Source: UBA927 sp038063875
Lineage (GTDB): Bacteria; Patescibacteriota; Microgenomatia; UBA10105; UBA927
Assembly (NCBI GenBank): GCA_038063875.1
Contig: JBBTUH010000002.1
Location: 1 to 64,000, forward strand
Length of the DNA: 64,000 nucleotides
Direction: 5' to 3'
Part shown: piece after piece, positions 33,275 to 43,200 of the stretch
Layout: every line of letters starts with the position of its first letter
Numbering within the stretch: position 1 is the first letter of the stretch
Program-made: the position numbers and the translations under genes
Notes under the pieces: generated by a model
The model's input: the letters and a program-made list of their open reading frames with translations, nothing else
Database searches by the model: none
Told to the model about the DNA's origin: nothing

Positions 33275-34442
33275 GTGTAGTACGCCAAACTGTATCAAGC
33301 GTTTTTGCAATGCTATCCCAATTATATTCTCTCTCTACCAGCGTTCGAGCTGCTTTTACTACTTTTTCTCTATGGGAGTGATCACTGACCAATCGCGCCA
33401 GTTTATCGACAAACTCATGTGGCGTATTGGCAATCAAAACGTGTTTTTCATCTTCACAATCAATACCTTCTACACCCGCACGCGTAGAAACGACAGGTAC
33501 ACCGCTTGCCATCGCCTCGAGCACTTTAAACTTTGTGCCGCCAGCGATGGTCATGGGAGCTAATAAGGCAAACGCAGCATTATACTCATCACGGATATCA
33601 GAAACATCAGTTTTACCTATAATTCTACCGGTTAATGCAGCCAATACATTTTCAGGCATATTTCTCCCAACGATTGTCAATGTGCTCTTTGGAAAACTCT
33701 CTGCAATCCTCGGCCAAATATCTGATAACAAACGCTCTACAGCCTCTATGTTTGGTAACCAACGAAAATTACCAACAAAGAGAAAATTTTGGAGTATCTC
33801 TTTTTTGTGTTTGGGAAACGTAAACGATTCTGTATCTACACCGTTTGACACGACAGATACAGGAAAACTTAAATATGATTCCATAACACGTTGATCTTTT
33901 TGGGACACCGCCGTCACCATGTCAGCCTTTCGCCATACATAGTGCTCCCAGCGTTTAAGCCGCGAAACATCAATCATAAGAAGAAATCGCAACGGCAAAA
34001 AAGAACGTTTTCGCACATACTCTTCATACACCTGATACTCAATATTATGTTCAGAAACCACAATAGGAACGCGTGTATTTGGTATCGATGGCCACACATA
34101 AAACGGTTCAAGGTGAATAAGATCAAATGCTTTCGTAGCGAGTACCTTCGTAAGAAGCCTATACATCTTGGCATTGGCATAGGTCGAAAGCAAAAACGGC
34201 ATCCGTGTAAACAAAGCTCTGGCTATATACGGCACCTGCCATGCGCGACCACGATTGACCATATAAACCTGCTCACAAAATGAAAGGTCATTTTTATAGG
34301 ATCGCTCTTTCTCATCCCTAATAAATGAGACGAGTGTGATTGTATGTTTTGAAGAAAGACGCTTGAGAAGATTATACATCCGTATTTGTCCCCCCGAATG
34401 CAGAGGATACGGTAACACTGCTGAAACGACGAGGATATTCAT
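33258..34442 (-). CDS. GT4 glycosyltransferase
   Basis: GT-B enzyme of 394 residues. Seen: N-terminal VVSAVLPYPLHSGGQIRMYNLLKRL, SEHNIEYQVYEEY, FVGNFRWLPNIEAVERLL, and the donor-site motif GGTKFKVLEAMASGVPVVST. This is the subgroup in which the first glutamate of E-x7-E is replaced. It starts at ATG 34442, overlapping the GT39-like gene by 4 bases. It is one of at least four complete GT4 enzymes in this operon. Specificity unknown. Confidence 0.88.
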   Translation of the reverse strand: MNILVVSAVLPYPLHSGGQIRMYNLLKRLSSKHTITLVSFIRDEKERSYKNDLSFCEQVYMVNRGRAWQVPYIARALFTRMPFLLSTYANAKMYRLLTKVLATKAFDLIHLEPFYVWPSIPNTRVPIVVSEHNIEYQVYEEYVRKRSFLPLRFLLMIDVSRLKRWEHYVWRKADMVTAVSQKDQRVMESYLSFPVSVVSNGVDTESFTFPKHKKEILQNFLFVGNFRWLPNIEAVERLLSDIWPRIAESFPKSTLTIVGRNMPENVLAALTGRIIGKTDVSDIRDEYNAAFALLAPMTIAGGTKFKVLEAMASGVPVVSTRAGVEGIDCEDEKHVLIANTPHEFVDKLARLVSDHSHREKVVKAARTLVEREYNWDSIAKTLDTVWRTTHEKKR

Positions 34443-35860
34443 TTAGGTTTTGTAAGATCGATAATAGCAAACGTATCATTTCGCACGAGCACTGTATAGG
34501 TCTCTGCCAGTGTTTTTGTCTCCCAGTCGGCATCTGTTGGGGACACAGTTACGTAGTGTGTCGCACCTTGTGCTAATTTTTTGTCTATATCAAATCCCAA
34601 AGGCCATCCTGTACGCTTGGTCTGATATAGAAACGTCGTATCACCGTTATATGGTGCTATGACCTTGGCATCTTTGGGCAATATCCTATCAGCTTCTATC
34701 CCTGCCATGATAATTTCTGGCCTGTTTATCCAGTAATATGTACGCATATGAAACCACGAAAACGCAGTCGTAAATCCTATACCAACAACTAAAAATGTAA
34801 TAGATGCGACACGAGAGAAATTTGTGTTCGTTAACAGATATGCAATTCCCTTACCTGCATATAAACATATGACGGGAAGAAGGAGTATCTGATAATAATC
34901 ATGACGCACGTTGCCAGCGGCAAAAATAACAAGATATGCAATGCTTCCAAGCAACAAAAGAGGTGGGACCCATTTTTCTTTTTTATCAAGCTTTAACGTA
35001 ATGCCAAGTCCTACAAAAACTACTCCCCAATATCCTAAGATAAGTTTCGATACGCGTTCAGCAAACAACCAATGAAACCATGCGCCTTTAAATCTGATAT
35101 TGCCATCATTTAATAGCCATAAAAACACAGGGATGCCTTCTTTGTACTGCAAGATCCATTGCCTCCACCAAAGAAATGGGACAATAGTGATCAACGCGGC
35201 AATAGCCGCACGCGCAAATAATTGTAAAGAAAATTTATACTGTAAAATCATTAAACCTCCCAATGGCAACAACAAAAAGCCTGCTGTCGGTTTGATAAGA
35301 ATAGATAGGGATGCACAAATTACGGATAAGAAAAAAGAAGTCTTCATCATTAAAAAAATACTACTTATCGCAAAAAACACCGCTAATGGCTCGGCTAACA
35401 CTACCCTCCCATAAAAAACACTATACGGCAGTATCGCATACAAAAACCCAGCTGAAATTCCAGCAAGCGGTGTGATAAGCACAGAGGCTATAACCGCAAG
35501 AAGTACCGCTGTCAAGGCTGATGCAATGATAGTGATTATACGAAGCGCTATATCGACTGATAAAAACGGCATCATACGCACAAGCATCGTAGCTGCCGCC
35601 TGATACAGTGGGACTTCCACCATCCTATACCCATGTGGATTATCTTTGCCTGACTGGATGTTTGAAAGATCATGGTAACGGGGATGCAATACATCTATAC
35701 CATCTGTCACAAAAATTCGAGCGACAGATGCGGTATCTACTTGACGAAAACTATGCCAGTCAGAAACAGGCGCTGTTACTTTGTACAATCGAAGCCCTAC
35801 AGCCACGACAAATATCCCCACAAGAGCAATCGTAAACCAATATTTTTTCAAATCTTTCAT
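34439..35860 (-). CDS. GT39-like membrane glycosyltransferase
   Basis: GT-C enzyme of 473 residues with about ten to twelve membrane helices. Such enzymes use polyprenyl-phosphate sugars on the outer face of the membrane. Seen: the first external loop with SDWHSFRQVDTASVAR, where the acidic residue is the usual GT39 catalytic site, followed by YHDLSN and GYRMVEVPLYQ. A C-terminal soluble tail of about 80 residues follows. It overlaps neighbours by 4 bases on both sides. It may decorate the finished polymer or a protein: no acceptor can be deduced. Confidence 0.85.
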   Translation of the reverse strand: MKDLKKYWFTIALVGIFVVAVGLRLYKVTAPVSDWHSFRQVDTASVARIFVTDGIDVLHPRYHDLSNIQSGKDNPHGYRMVEVPLYQAAATMLVRMMPFLSVDIALRIITIIASALTAVLLAVIASVLITPLAGISAGFLYAILPYSVFYGRVVLAEPLAVFFAISSIFLMMKTSFFLSVICASLSILIKPTAGFLLLPLGGLMILQYKFSLQLFARAAIAALITIVPFLWWRQWILQYKEGIPVFLWLLNDGNIRFKGAWFHWLFAERVSKLILGYWGVVFVGLGITLKLDKKEKWVPPLLLLGSIAYLVIFAAGNVRHDYYQILLLPVICLYAGKGIAYLLTNTNFSRVASITFLVVGIGFTTAFSWFHMRTYYWINRPEIIMAGIEADRILPKDAKVIAPYNGDTTFLYQTKRTGWPLGFDIDKKLAQGATHYVTVSPTDADWETKTLAETYTVLVRNDTFAIIDLTKPK

Positions 35861-38838
35861 TCTACTTCTATAACCTTTGTTTCTTGTCGCGCTTTGTTTA
35901 GGACAAACTGTTCGTCAAAAAGAAGTACATCAGGAGCACCAATCGGACTCTTTATGGCAAATCCATCCTTAACCGTGGGTGCTGTATATACTAGATACGC
36001 ATACGGATTGAATTTAAACATGTGCCACAATGCATCCTCAAGACCCGTTGGGAATATCCATGCTCTCCCGAATCGTATCGGCATATTTACAAAGACAAAG
36101 GTATGAGAATTTTGTAATGGAAAATAATTTGCTTTCAGCGTCAAGATAGTACGCTCGGAAATGTTGGAGGCAGTGTGCCAATCACCGATAACGCGCCGGA
36201 GCTCTGTATAATTGAAACCAAACGCCAGCAAAAGAAGCGTTATTGCAACAAAGATACCACGTCCTTTAAACATTCGTTTCTCTATAAAAACTCCGACTGC
36301 AATCGACAAAAACACGGTCGCACTTAACGCATAACGCTCTGCCATACCACCTAATCCGATAAAGGGAAGCATCGACACACACGCCATCAAAATCCACAAC
36401 GAAACCTCTCTGTTTGATGACACCATCCTCCCCAAGCGCTTGAAAAAATACACCAACACTATCGTGAATATCCCGAGTACACCCAACACAATCACAGGCA
36501 TACCTTTTACGACTTCTCGAAAGGCTGTCATCCACTCAACGACCCGCGGTCCTCCATATGTTGCCAATATATAGCCGATGCCATTGGCGGGAATATTAAA
36601 CGGTAATCTCAAGAAATTGACACTGTAATCCCCTGACTGGAGTAGTGAGTGCGCACTCGATCGCATAACCCAATATATGGGAATAACCCCGAGTATCAGC
36701 GCATAGTGCGTACGTTTAAATAGTATGAGAATAGCAACGAGTGCAACAATCAATGGACTTACGATGCCACCCTCATAGGAGAGTGCGGATACCAACGCAA
36801 ATACTAAAACAGCGCCCGCATAAATTATCTTTACAAATCTACGCGTTGTGCTCTTTGTACTGATAAGAATAGAAAGTACAAGAAACAGAGTAGACAAGAG
36901 GCTAGAAAGACCTGACGTCCAAACGACATTCTCATGATGGATAGCCAAGACGATAAACACCGCAGTCGTCAAAAACGCGACACTTGTACGGACAAATCGT
37001 GCGCGCAAAATCGCATATACAATAGCCGCAATGGCTGCAAATAATCCAATAAGCACCATGTGATACCCCCAAGGCTTGAGCCAAAACAAACTATACAAGA
37101 CAAAGTACATAATTTTTGCAATTGGTCTGTAAAAAAATCCGCTTGCATCAACAAAAAACTTTGGGAGATCGGAAATAGTCGTTGAGGCAGCCCACCTGAG
37201 CCATGTGAAGTCATCTCCGACAAAATAAAACGAAATACTATCCTTGAATATCAAAAACGTCAGCATAACGATATACACATACATTGAGAATTGACTCGTA
37301 CATACTCGCAGCAAAAGCTTCGGGTATGATTCTCTCCACGCCCTCACAGAGAGTACCGCCACCATTGCACCGATAAGCGGCCACAACGTAAACGCTACTT
37401 TCGACGCCTCAAACACATCAATAAGCGTCGCATTTAAAAATAACCCGACGATACCAGCGGATAACCCTGTCACAAAGGCCTCTTCGTATGGCGAGAGTAA
37501 CGGCTTTGCCTTACCATAGAGCGCAAATAACGTGATAAAAATTCCAACAAACGCAATCGTTCCAAGGATTCCCGTTTCCCCAAGCATCCGCATATAATCG
37601 CTATCACTTGCCACAGACAGACTTGAGTATCCGCTCCCTGTTATGATATTTCGTTTAAATGCCGCTATCGCTTTGGGCCATTGGCCTTGTGATCGTGTGG
37701 TAAAAGAAATGTCATACACAAATGCTTTTTGTATAAGAAAATTTCCCGACACTGTAGCGATCTCACCAGAGCCTGTGGAGAGAGGAGTGCTGACAAACAT
37801 CTCTATAGTTTTAAATGTCTTTGTGGGCTTTGTAGCTACCTGCGGAGCACTTATAAATCCGCTGCCCGTCGGAAGTGTTTCTACATCCGGCTTTTCTTGT
37901 GTACTGACCACCGCATTAGAGCCATTAATACTCTCGAGCGTTCCTATGGGTTGACCCGTTGAGAGGTCAATAATGACATCAGAGAACCGAAGTGTTTTAT
38001 AAAACCGCTCAGACGCTGTAGAGATGGAATTTAAAAGAAGCATACTCACTACCACGACAGGAATAATCCATATTTTCTTATTTTTCCACCACAACATCAT
38101 CACAATCGATACAAGATACACACCAAACGATACACGCGATGCGGTAAAAAGTAAGAGAACCAACGATCCTATGGCAACACTGAGCATACAAAGCTTCTGC
38201 CACAATTTTTTCATCCCAAACACAAAGCTCCCAAACAGCGGGATCAAAAGCACCAAATACGCAGCTAAATCATAATGACCACCAAAGGTAGATGCGATGC
38301 GCGCGGTGGGAGGTAAGCGCAGTGGAATGCCCTTGGAAAATTCTTCATTCATAGTAAGGAATGCTGGCCACCCTACAAACTTTTGCCCGATGCCGTAGAT
38401 AATCACAACAAGTGTCGCGACCGTAAGAGTCCAAAGCAACACAGGTAATGCTTTTGGATTTTTGTACACCGCATAAAATCCCACAAAAAACATTCCCATA
38501 TATTCAATTCTTCGGAATAGATGCAAAAATGCTATATGGGCAATAAAGTCAGGATTTTTGACGACAACCATGCCCACTACGACAGAGATGAGACCAACTA
38601 CCCAATACACAATAATCGGTACAGTGAGAGGTGTTTTTAGATCAATTTTTCGCTTGACTACCAATATCCCTACTGCAAACAAAACTATAGCTACCAAAAA
38701 ATCCTCAAGTCGTATATACACCCATGTCTGCACTACATCCAAAAGCGGCAATTTAGGATACAACGGGATAAACGCCAAAAGAAAGGCGGCTCCCAACAAG
38801 AGCCACTCTTTTTTACACCAGTGTATAAGCTTCTGCAT
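35857..38838 (-). CDS. O-antigen ligase/polymerase fused to a second GT-C-like membrane domain
   Basis: 993 residues in one uninterrupted frame. The first half has about ten membrane helices, a large extracytoplasmic loop, and the Wzy_C-type pattern GSGYSSL followed by YMRMLGETGILGTIAF. It therefore resembles O-antigen ligases/polymerases. From about residue 510 a second polytopic half begins with a short external DDFTWLRWA motif, as in GT-C transferases, has another ten or so helices, and ends in a soluble tail of about 100 residues. Either half alone would be a normal-length enzyme. It overlaps the flanking genes by 4 and 26 bases. It probably polymerises or transfers the glycan and adds a sugar. 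Confidence 0.8.
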   Translation of the reverse strand: MQKLIHWCKKEWLLLGAAFLLAFIPLYPKLPLLDVVQTWVYIRLEDFLVAIVLFAVGILVVKRKIDLKTPLTVPIIVYWVVGLISVVVGMVVVKNPDFIAHIAFLHLFRRIEYMGMFFVGFYAVYKNPKALPVLLWTLTVATLVVIIYGIGQKFVGWPAFLTMNEEFSKGIPLRLPPTARIASTFGGHYDLAAYLVLLIPLFGSFVFGMKKLWQKLCMLSVAIGSLVLLLFTASRVSFGVYLVSIVMMLWWKNKKIWIIPVVVVSMLLLNSISTASERFYKTLRFSDVIIDLSTGQPIGTLESINGSNAVVSTQEKPDVETLPTGSGFISAPQVATKPTKTFKTIEMFVSTPLSTGSGEIATVSGNFLIQKAFVYDISFTTRSQGQWPKAIAAFKRNIITGSGYSSLSVASDSDYMRMLGETGILGTIAFVGIFITLFALYGKAKPLLSPYEEAFVTGLSAGIVGLFLNATLIDVFEASKVAFTLWPLIGAMVAVLSVRAWRESYPKLLLRVCTSQFSMYVYIVMLTFLIFKDSISFYFVGDDFTWLRWAASTTISDLPKFFVDASGFFYRPIAKIMYFVLYSLFWLKPWGYHMVLIGLFAAIAAIVYAILRARFVRTSVAFLTTAVFIVLAIHHENVVWTSGLSSLLSTLFLVLSILISTKSTTRRFVKIIYAGAVLVFALVSALSYEGGIVSPLIVALVAILILFKRTHYALILGVIPIYWVMRSSAHSLLQSGDYSVNFLRLPFNIPANGIGYILATYGGPRVVEWMTAFREVVKGMPVIVLGVLGIFTIVLVYFFKRLGRMVSSNREVSLWILMACVSMLPFIGLGGMAERYALSATVFLSIAVGVFIEKRMFKGRGIFVAITLLLLAFGFNYTELRRVIGDWHTASNISERTILTLKANYFPLQNSHTFVFVNMPIRFGRAWIFPTGLEDALWHMFKFNPYAYLVYTAPTVKDGFAIKSPIGAPDVLLFDEQFVLNKARQETKVIEVE

Positions 38839-39679
38839 AAGTATCCTTTAGCTGTGCTCTCCCCATCATAACACCGATCATCCATCCAATAAGCGCCTTT
38901 GTTTTTAGCAAAAATTTCAAAATAGAAAGCTGCCATGCAGGCATATACTTCCCATAAAAATGGAGAAGCCCACGATAAATATTTAAGACTGGCCCTTTCC
39001 TCTTGTTTTGTGAGCTACCCCCTCCAAGATGCACAACAAGCGCGCGATGGTAAAAATATGTAGGATACCCTTTAAGCTTTGCTCGATACAAAAGATCAAT
39101 CTCTTCCATATACATAAAAATATCTTCATCAAATAATAAATCGTTCATGAAAAGCTTTTTGGCAGCGATGATACAGGCTCCTGACACCCAATCTACCTTT
39201 CTCGTGCGATCGGGAGACCAACGAGTAAGCCCCAACACATCACCCTTTAAAAATAACGCGGCAAAGGTAACGGGCAACGTGAAAAATGGCCCACACGACG
39301 TCTGTGGGCTTCTATCGGCATTTAAAAGTTTGCCGCCGACAAACGCGTTGGGATGCTGTTTTACAAAGGCATGCAGCTTGAGAATAGATGAATTCAATGC
39401 TACGGTGTCAGAATTTAAAAGCAATATATATTCTCCTTTTGCGACCTTTATCGCTTGGTTATTTGCTTTTCCAAACCCTGCGTTTATTCGATTGAGTATG
39501 AGTCGTACTTTCGGAAACTTTTTTTTGATTATATCTCTTGTGCCATCGGTGGATATATTATCGACGACGATAACCTCAAATGAAATTTTGGTGTGATCAA
39601 GTGATCGAAAAATAGACGCAATGCAATCATGTGTTAATTTTTGCGTATTAAAGCTAACGATAATAATAGATAGATCCAT
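38813..39679 (-). CDS. GT2 glycosyltransferase
   Basis: GT-A enzyme of 288 residues. Seen: LSIIIVSFNTQKLTHDCI, VDNISTDGT, ILLLNSDTVAL with the DxD-like metal site, SGACIIAAKKLF, and MEEIDLLYRAKLKGY. These match the rhamnosyltransferase-like GT2 group. A hydrophobic C-terminal helix suggests membrane association. It overlaps the fused ligase gene by 26 bases and starts 12 bases after the acyltransferase stop. Specificity unknown. Confidence 0.88.
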   Translation of the reverse strand: MDLSIIIVSFNTQKLTHDCIASIFRSLDHTKISFEVIVVDNISTDGTRDIIKKKFPKVRLILNRINAGFGKANNQAIKVAKGEYILLLNSDTVALNSSILKLHAFVKQHPNAFVGGKLLNADRSPQTSCGPFFTLPVTFAALFLKGDVLGLTRWSPDRTRKVDWVSGACIIAAKKLFMNDLLFDEDIFMYMEEIDLLYRAKLKGYPTYFYHRALVVHLGGGSSQNKRKGPVLNIYRGLLHFYGKYMPAWQLSILKFLLKTKALIGWMIGVMMGRAQLKDTYAEAYTLV

Positions 39680-39691
39680 AAAAAATTGGGG

Positions 39692-40255
39692 TTATTGAAA
39701 TAGTCGTGCAAATTTTAATGTATAGTGCAAGTCTTTAGTTCTATCCTTGATAAATTTAGCGGGAACTCCTCCAACGACAGTGTATGCAGGTACATCCTTT
39801 GTGACGACCGCGCCACTTGCGATCACTGCTCCTTTTCCTATACGTACGTTGGGAAGTATAGTCACTCGTGTGCCTATGACTACGTAGTCTTCAATCACGA
39901 CCGGTCCACCTATTTCACTAAAATCAGTACTCTCGATATCATGCTCCATCGTGTAAATGCGAACTTCCCCAGCAATAGACACATTATCACCTATGATAAG
40001 CGGCGATCGATGCGTTTTAAGATAAGAAATGAAATGTTTCATTCGCCCATCCAAAAATGCATCATTTCCAATGATTGTGTTATTCCCGATACTGACCCCT
40101 GCTGGTTGATTAAATTCAGCTCGCCAGTGAATTGAAGAATTCTTTCCAATTTTTACTCTAAATAACGTACGGTAAAGAAAAAGCCGGATCGTATGGCTAG
40201 GAATGTATCCTGTGAGGGTTGCCAAATATACCCAAAAATCGATAAGCATTCTCAT
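39692..40255 (-). CDS. hexapeptide-repeat acyltransferase
   Basis: Left-handed beta-helix O-acetyltransferase of 187 residues. Seen: repeated hexapeptides (IGNNTIIGNDAFLDG, then VVIGTRVTILPNVRIGKGAVIASGAVV), the catalytic-type histidine in MEHDIES, and the common C-terminal VVGGVPAKFI. The family acetylates sugars or polysaccharides using acetyl-CoA. Within the operon it likely acetylates a repeat-unit sugar before export. It lies 6 bases after the GT4 stop. Confidence 0.88.
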   Translation of the reverse strand: MRMLIDFWVYLATLTGYIPSHTIRLFLYRTLFRVKIGKNSSIHWRAEFNQPAGVSIGNNTIIGNDAFLDGRMKHFISYLKTHRSPLIIGDNVSIAGEVRIYTMEHDIESTDFSEIGGPVVIEDYVVIGTRVTILPNVRIGKGAVIASGAVVTKDVPAYTVVGGVPAKFIKDRTKDLHYTLKFARLFQ

Positions 40256-40261
40256 ATAGTT

Positions 40262-41395
40262 TTATTTTACCTGACTGACAACCTCTTCCAAAACAGAAAG
40301 CACTTGTTTGGCGGCAGTATCCCAAGAAAAAAGCGAAACTCGTTCTTTGCCTACCTGAATACGTGCTTTTTGCTCTGCTGATCCATGCTCACTGAGTGAT
40401 TTGGTCAGTCCGTCTGTAATACTTGTGACACGTAGCGGATCAACATATATGGCAGCGTCACCTGCTATTTCAGGGATGCTTGATACGTTACTCACCACTA
40501 TGGGGCATTCATACGCCATCGCCTCAAGGACTGGTAATCCAAAGCCCTCATACAGACTTGGGCATACGAAACACTGCGCATGCGTGTAAAGTGTCGCGAG
40601 GTCATCATCATGCACAAAATCAAGAATTTTTACACGATCTTTCACCCCATACACACTAGGAGCTGCGAGTATTTCTTCATACATCCAGCCCTTTTTACCG
40701 ACAATAACAAGTGTTAACGAAGTGTCTTCAAGCTTTGAAAAAGCCTCAATAAGGCGCACAAAGTTTTTCCGCGGTTGCAGCGTGCCGACTGAGAGTATAT
40801 ACGGCGTACGTATGCCGTATCGGGTAAGAGGGGCCTGACGATTATCGATCTTTTTTTTCTTCACGCTCATACTCATCCCTGGATACACGACAACGACGCG
40901 ATCCGAGGCTAGGTTATAGGCTTCCATTATAGCATGTTTGGAGTACTCACTAATCGTTATTACCTTTGCACAGTGCTGCACTGAATATGCTGTCCACGTT
41001 GTAAGCTGATAGAGATCCTTTTTGGTAAATAACTCAGGATAATGAAGATATGACACGTCCATAATAGAGCAAACGCGGGGAATACCTATAAAACGAGGCA
41101 CGTAATGTGTCGGAGAAAATACGACATCCGCGCGTGGTTTATCTTTATAGAGACGCCATGGGAGACCTATAAAAGTCCAAAGTTTTTTCGGTCGTCTCAC
41201 AACGTAGCGCCATACAGCAGTCTCGATGGGAAGATCATCAACCGGTGCATCAGGCATGTATACCCTCACAGTACTGAATCGACTTTTTCCTAGCTCTACC
41301 GCTGTCTTTATCCCAGTCAGCATCTCGTAGGCAAATCGACCAATGCCTACACGATTTCCACTATTTGCCTCATACCCGTCAATGGAAAGTATCAT
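40262..41395 (-). CDS. GT4 glycosyltransferase
   Basis: Complete GT-B enzyme of 377 residues. Seen: N-terminal LSIDGYEANSGNRVGIGRFAYEML, SIMDVSYLHYPELFTKKDL, the interdomain linker VVVVYPGMS, LSVGTLQPRKNFVRLIEAF, and the donor motif EGFGLPVLEAMAYECPIVVS (E-x7-E). It begins 5 bases after the stop of a truncated GT4 of the same subgroup. Specificity unknown. Confidence 0.9.
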   Translation of the reverse strand: MILSIDGYEANSGNRVGIGRFAYEMLTGIKTAVELGKSRFSTVRVYMPDAPVDDLPIETAVWRYVVRRPKKLWTFIGLPWRLYKDKPRADVVFSPTHYVPRFIGIPRVCSIMDVSYLHYPELFTKKDLYQLTTWTAYSVQHCAKVITISEYSKHAIMEAYNLASDRVVVVYPGMSMSVKKKKIDNRQAPLTRYGIRTPYILSVGTLQPRKNFVRLIEAFSKLEDTSLTLVIVGKKGWMYEEILAAPSVYGVKDRVKILDFVHDDDLATLYTHAQCFVCPSLYEGFGLPVLEAMAYECPIVVSNVSSIPEIAGDAAIYVDPLRVTSITDGLTKSLSEHGSAEQKARIQVGKERVSLFSWDTAAKQVLSVLEEVVSQVK

Positions 41396-41400
41396 ATGTA

Positions 41401-41985
41401 TTATGGATATCCTGGATACACGACTGTGAGCTTATCCTCTGAGATCGAAAGAAATTTCATGACATCATTCTTTGTGGCAATACTGTCACAAAAAATCCGA
41501 TCACATTCTTTCTTTACCCAATGCAAACGTCTTTTATGCACACCGACGATGTTTGCCCGAAACTGTCCTTGTTTGATATCTATATGTGGCTCTGGATGAG
41601 CGTCATTTGGATACGTAAAAACGACTAAATCATGCACCGTTGTCACACCTTTTGCCAAGATAAGTGGTGGCTGTGTCCAGTCACTGCTCCAAAACACATC
41701 AACATTACCGATAATCCACTCAATTGGTACGATATGAAGCCTGTTCCATACAATATCCAAAAGAATTGGCGGGACAGGAATAATGACCGATGAAACATTG
41801 GCGTATTTTTTTTCAAGCGAAGCGGCAAAAGCTTTTAACATATGACGTCTGCGAAGTGATGCGCCAAAAAGAATATAGTGGTGGCCGGCACCTTTGGTAA
41901 GTATGGAAGTTACTAACCGCTGTACATACCGTGATACTCCTGTGTGTTCAAAGGCTACTTGGCTTATATCAATTCCTATTTTCAT
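41401..41985 (-). CDS. GT4 N-terminal half only (truncated glycosyltransferase)
   Basis: 194 residues that match only the acceptor-side Rossmann domain of GT4 enzymes: IGIDISQVAFEHTGVSRYVQRL, TVHDLVVFTYP, CDSIATKNDVMKFLSI, ending KLTVVYPGYP and a stop. The end falls exactly at the VYPG linker that joins the two domains in its neighbour at 40262. The donor-binding domain and E-x7-E motif are therefore missing. It overlaps galE by 4 bases and keeps a clean start and frame. It may be a remnant after deletion, or a stand-alone half working with another protein. Enzymatic activity alone is unlikely. Confidence 0.8.
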   Translation of the reverse strand: MKIGIDISQVAFEHTGVSRYVQRLVTSILTKGAGHHYILFGASLRRRHMLKAFAASLEKKYANVSSVIIPVPPILLDIVWNRLHIVPIEWIIGNVDVFWSSDWTQPPLILAKGVTTVHDLVVFTYPNDAHPEPHIDIKQGQFRANIVGVHKRRLHWVKKECDRIFCDSIATKNDVMKFLSISEDKLTVVYPGYP

Positions 41986-42974
41986 ATTGCGATATATCCC
42001 GTAGGATGATTCTCATGCCAATGCCATGCGGAGGCAATAATGTCTGAGAGTTTTGAATGTTTTGGTACCCACCCGAACTCCTTTTTAAGCTTAGAGGGAT
42101 CAGCCACAAGCTCTGGCGAATCACCCACTCGCCTTTCTGATGTGACGACCGTAAACTCACGCCCTGATATTTCCTTCACCAACGCTAAAACCTCAGAAAC
42201 GGTCGCACCGACCCCTGTGCCTACGTTGTACACATCACTTTTATGACCGTTTATCAGTGCATCCATAACCAGCAAATGCGCTTCACATAGGTCATCGATA
42301 TGAATATAGTCACGAACTGCAGTGCCATCCTTGGTCTTATAATCCGTGCCGAAGATGTGAAACTGATCCCGAAGACCTAATGCTGTTTGACACGCAAGCG
42401 GGATAAGATGTGTTTCTGGCTCATGTGCCTCGCCGTTTAATCCATCAGAAGCTGCTCCACATGCATTAAAATAACGAAGACTCACTGATCGTATGCCAGA
42501 AGACCGATCATAGACATCAAGAAGTTGCTCAAAATTCCATTTCGACAATCCGTATGTGGATAATGGATTTATAGGATGGGTCTCAGGAATTGGTACTGTT
42601 TGCGGCATGCCATAGACAGCTGCTGTCGAAGAAAAAATAATCGGCATGGATCCTGCGTCCCGCATGCATTCTAATAGTACAGTCGGCGCGATGAGATTAT
42701 TGCGCATATATCGAATGGGATTTTGGATTGACTCCTCGACAGATATATACCCCGCAAAATGTAAGACTCCGTCTATGTGATGATTGGTAAAGAGAGAAGA
42801 AACAGCATCTTTATCACCGACATTCCCCTCTACCAACGCCACGCCCTTTGCCATTGCGCGTGCATGACCATATTCGAGGGTATCCAAGACTATAGCTTCA
42901 TGACCGTGCAACTGAAGCATTCGACACATGTTACTTCCGATATACCCAGCACCTCCAGTGACTAAGAACTTCAT
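41982..42974 (-). CDS. galE: UDP-glucose 4-epimerase
   Basis: Extended short-chain dehydrogenase that interconverts UDP-glucose and UDP-galactose (or the N-acetyl forms). Seen: the NAD-binding VTGGAGYIGSNMCRML, FSSTAAVYG, the catalytic YGLSK (YxxxK), NACGAASDG, RDYIHIDDLCEAH and YNVGTG. It has 330 residues, normal for GalE. It lies 4 bases after the small membrane protein and overlaps the truncated GT4 by 4 bases. It supplies galactose-type donors to the operon. Confidence 0.94.
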   Translation of the reverse strand: MKFLVTGGAGYIGSNMCRMLQLHGHEAIVLDTLEYGHARAMAKGVALVEGNVGDKDAVSSLFTNHHIDGVLHFAGYISVEESIQNPIRYMRNNLIAPTVLLECMRDAGSMPIIFSSTAAVYGMPQTVPIPETHPINPLSTYGLSKWNFEQLLDVYDRSSGIRSVSLRYFNACGAASDGLNGEAHEPETHLIPLACQTALGLRDQFHIFGTDYKTKDGTAVRDYIHIDDLCEAHLLVMDALINGHKSDVYNVGTGVGATVSEVLALVKEISGREFTVVTSERRVGDSPELVADPSKLKKEFGWVPKHSKLSDIIASAWHWHENHPTGYIAI

Positions 42975-42978
42975 ACTG

Positions 42979-43200
42979 TTATTTTACCTTATGAGAGGGT
43001 GTAAAGGAAAATAGAATGAAGAAAAGAAAGAATGCTGCCGCATACCACGTAAGCCGTTCTGCGGTAAAAAATATATGCAGTGCAAACAGTGGTAAAGATA
43101 TACTAAGCATGAGAAGACCAGTCCACGCAAATAGCAGTGGATTTTTCAACGCTAAAAACGTACCGAGTATGATACCAAACACAATGTCTTGTGGCTTCAT
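42979..43200 (-). CDS. small two-helix membrane protein
   Basis: 73 residues with two or three hydrophobic segments (about 5-15, 22-45 and 52-68) and a short polar C terminus ending HKVK. No family is recognised. It overlaps the preceding SDR gene by 4 bases (ATGA) and is followed 4 bases later by galE, so it is translated as part of the operon. It might be an accessory subunit of a membrane transferase, but only position suggests this. Confidence 0.65.
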   Translation of the reverse strand: MKPQDIVFGIILGTFLALKNPLLFAWTGLLMLSISLPLFALHIFFTAERLTWYAAAFFLFFILFSFTPSHKVK

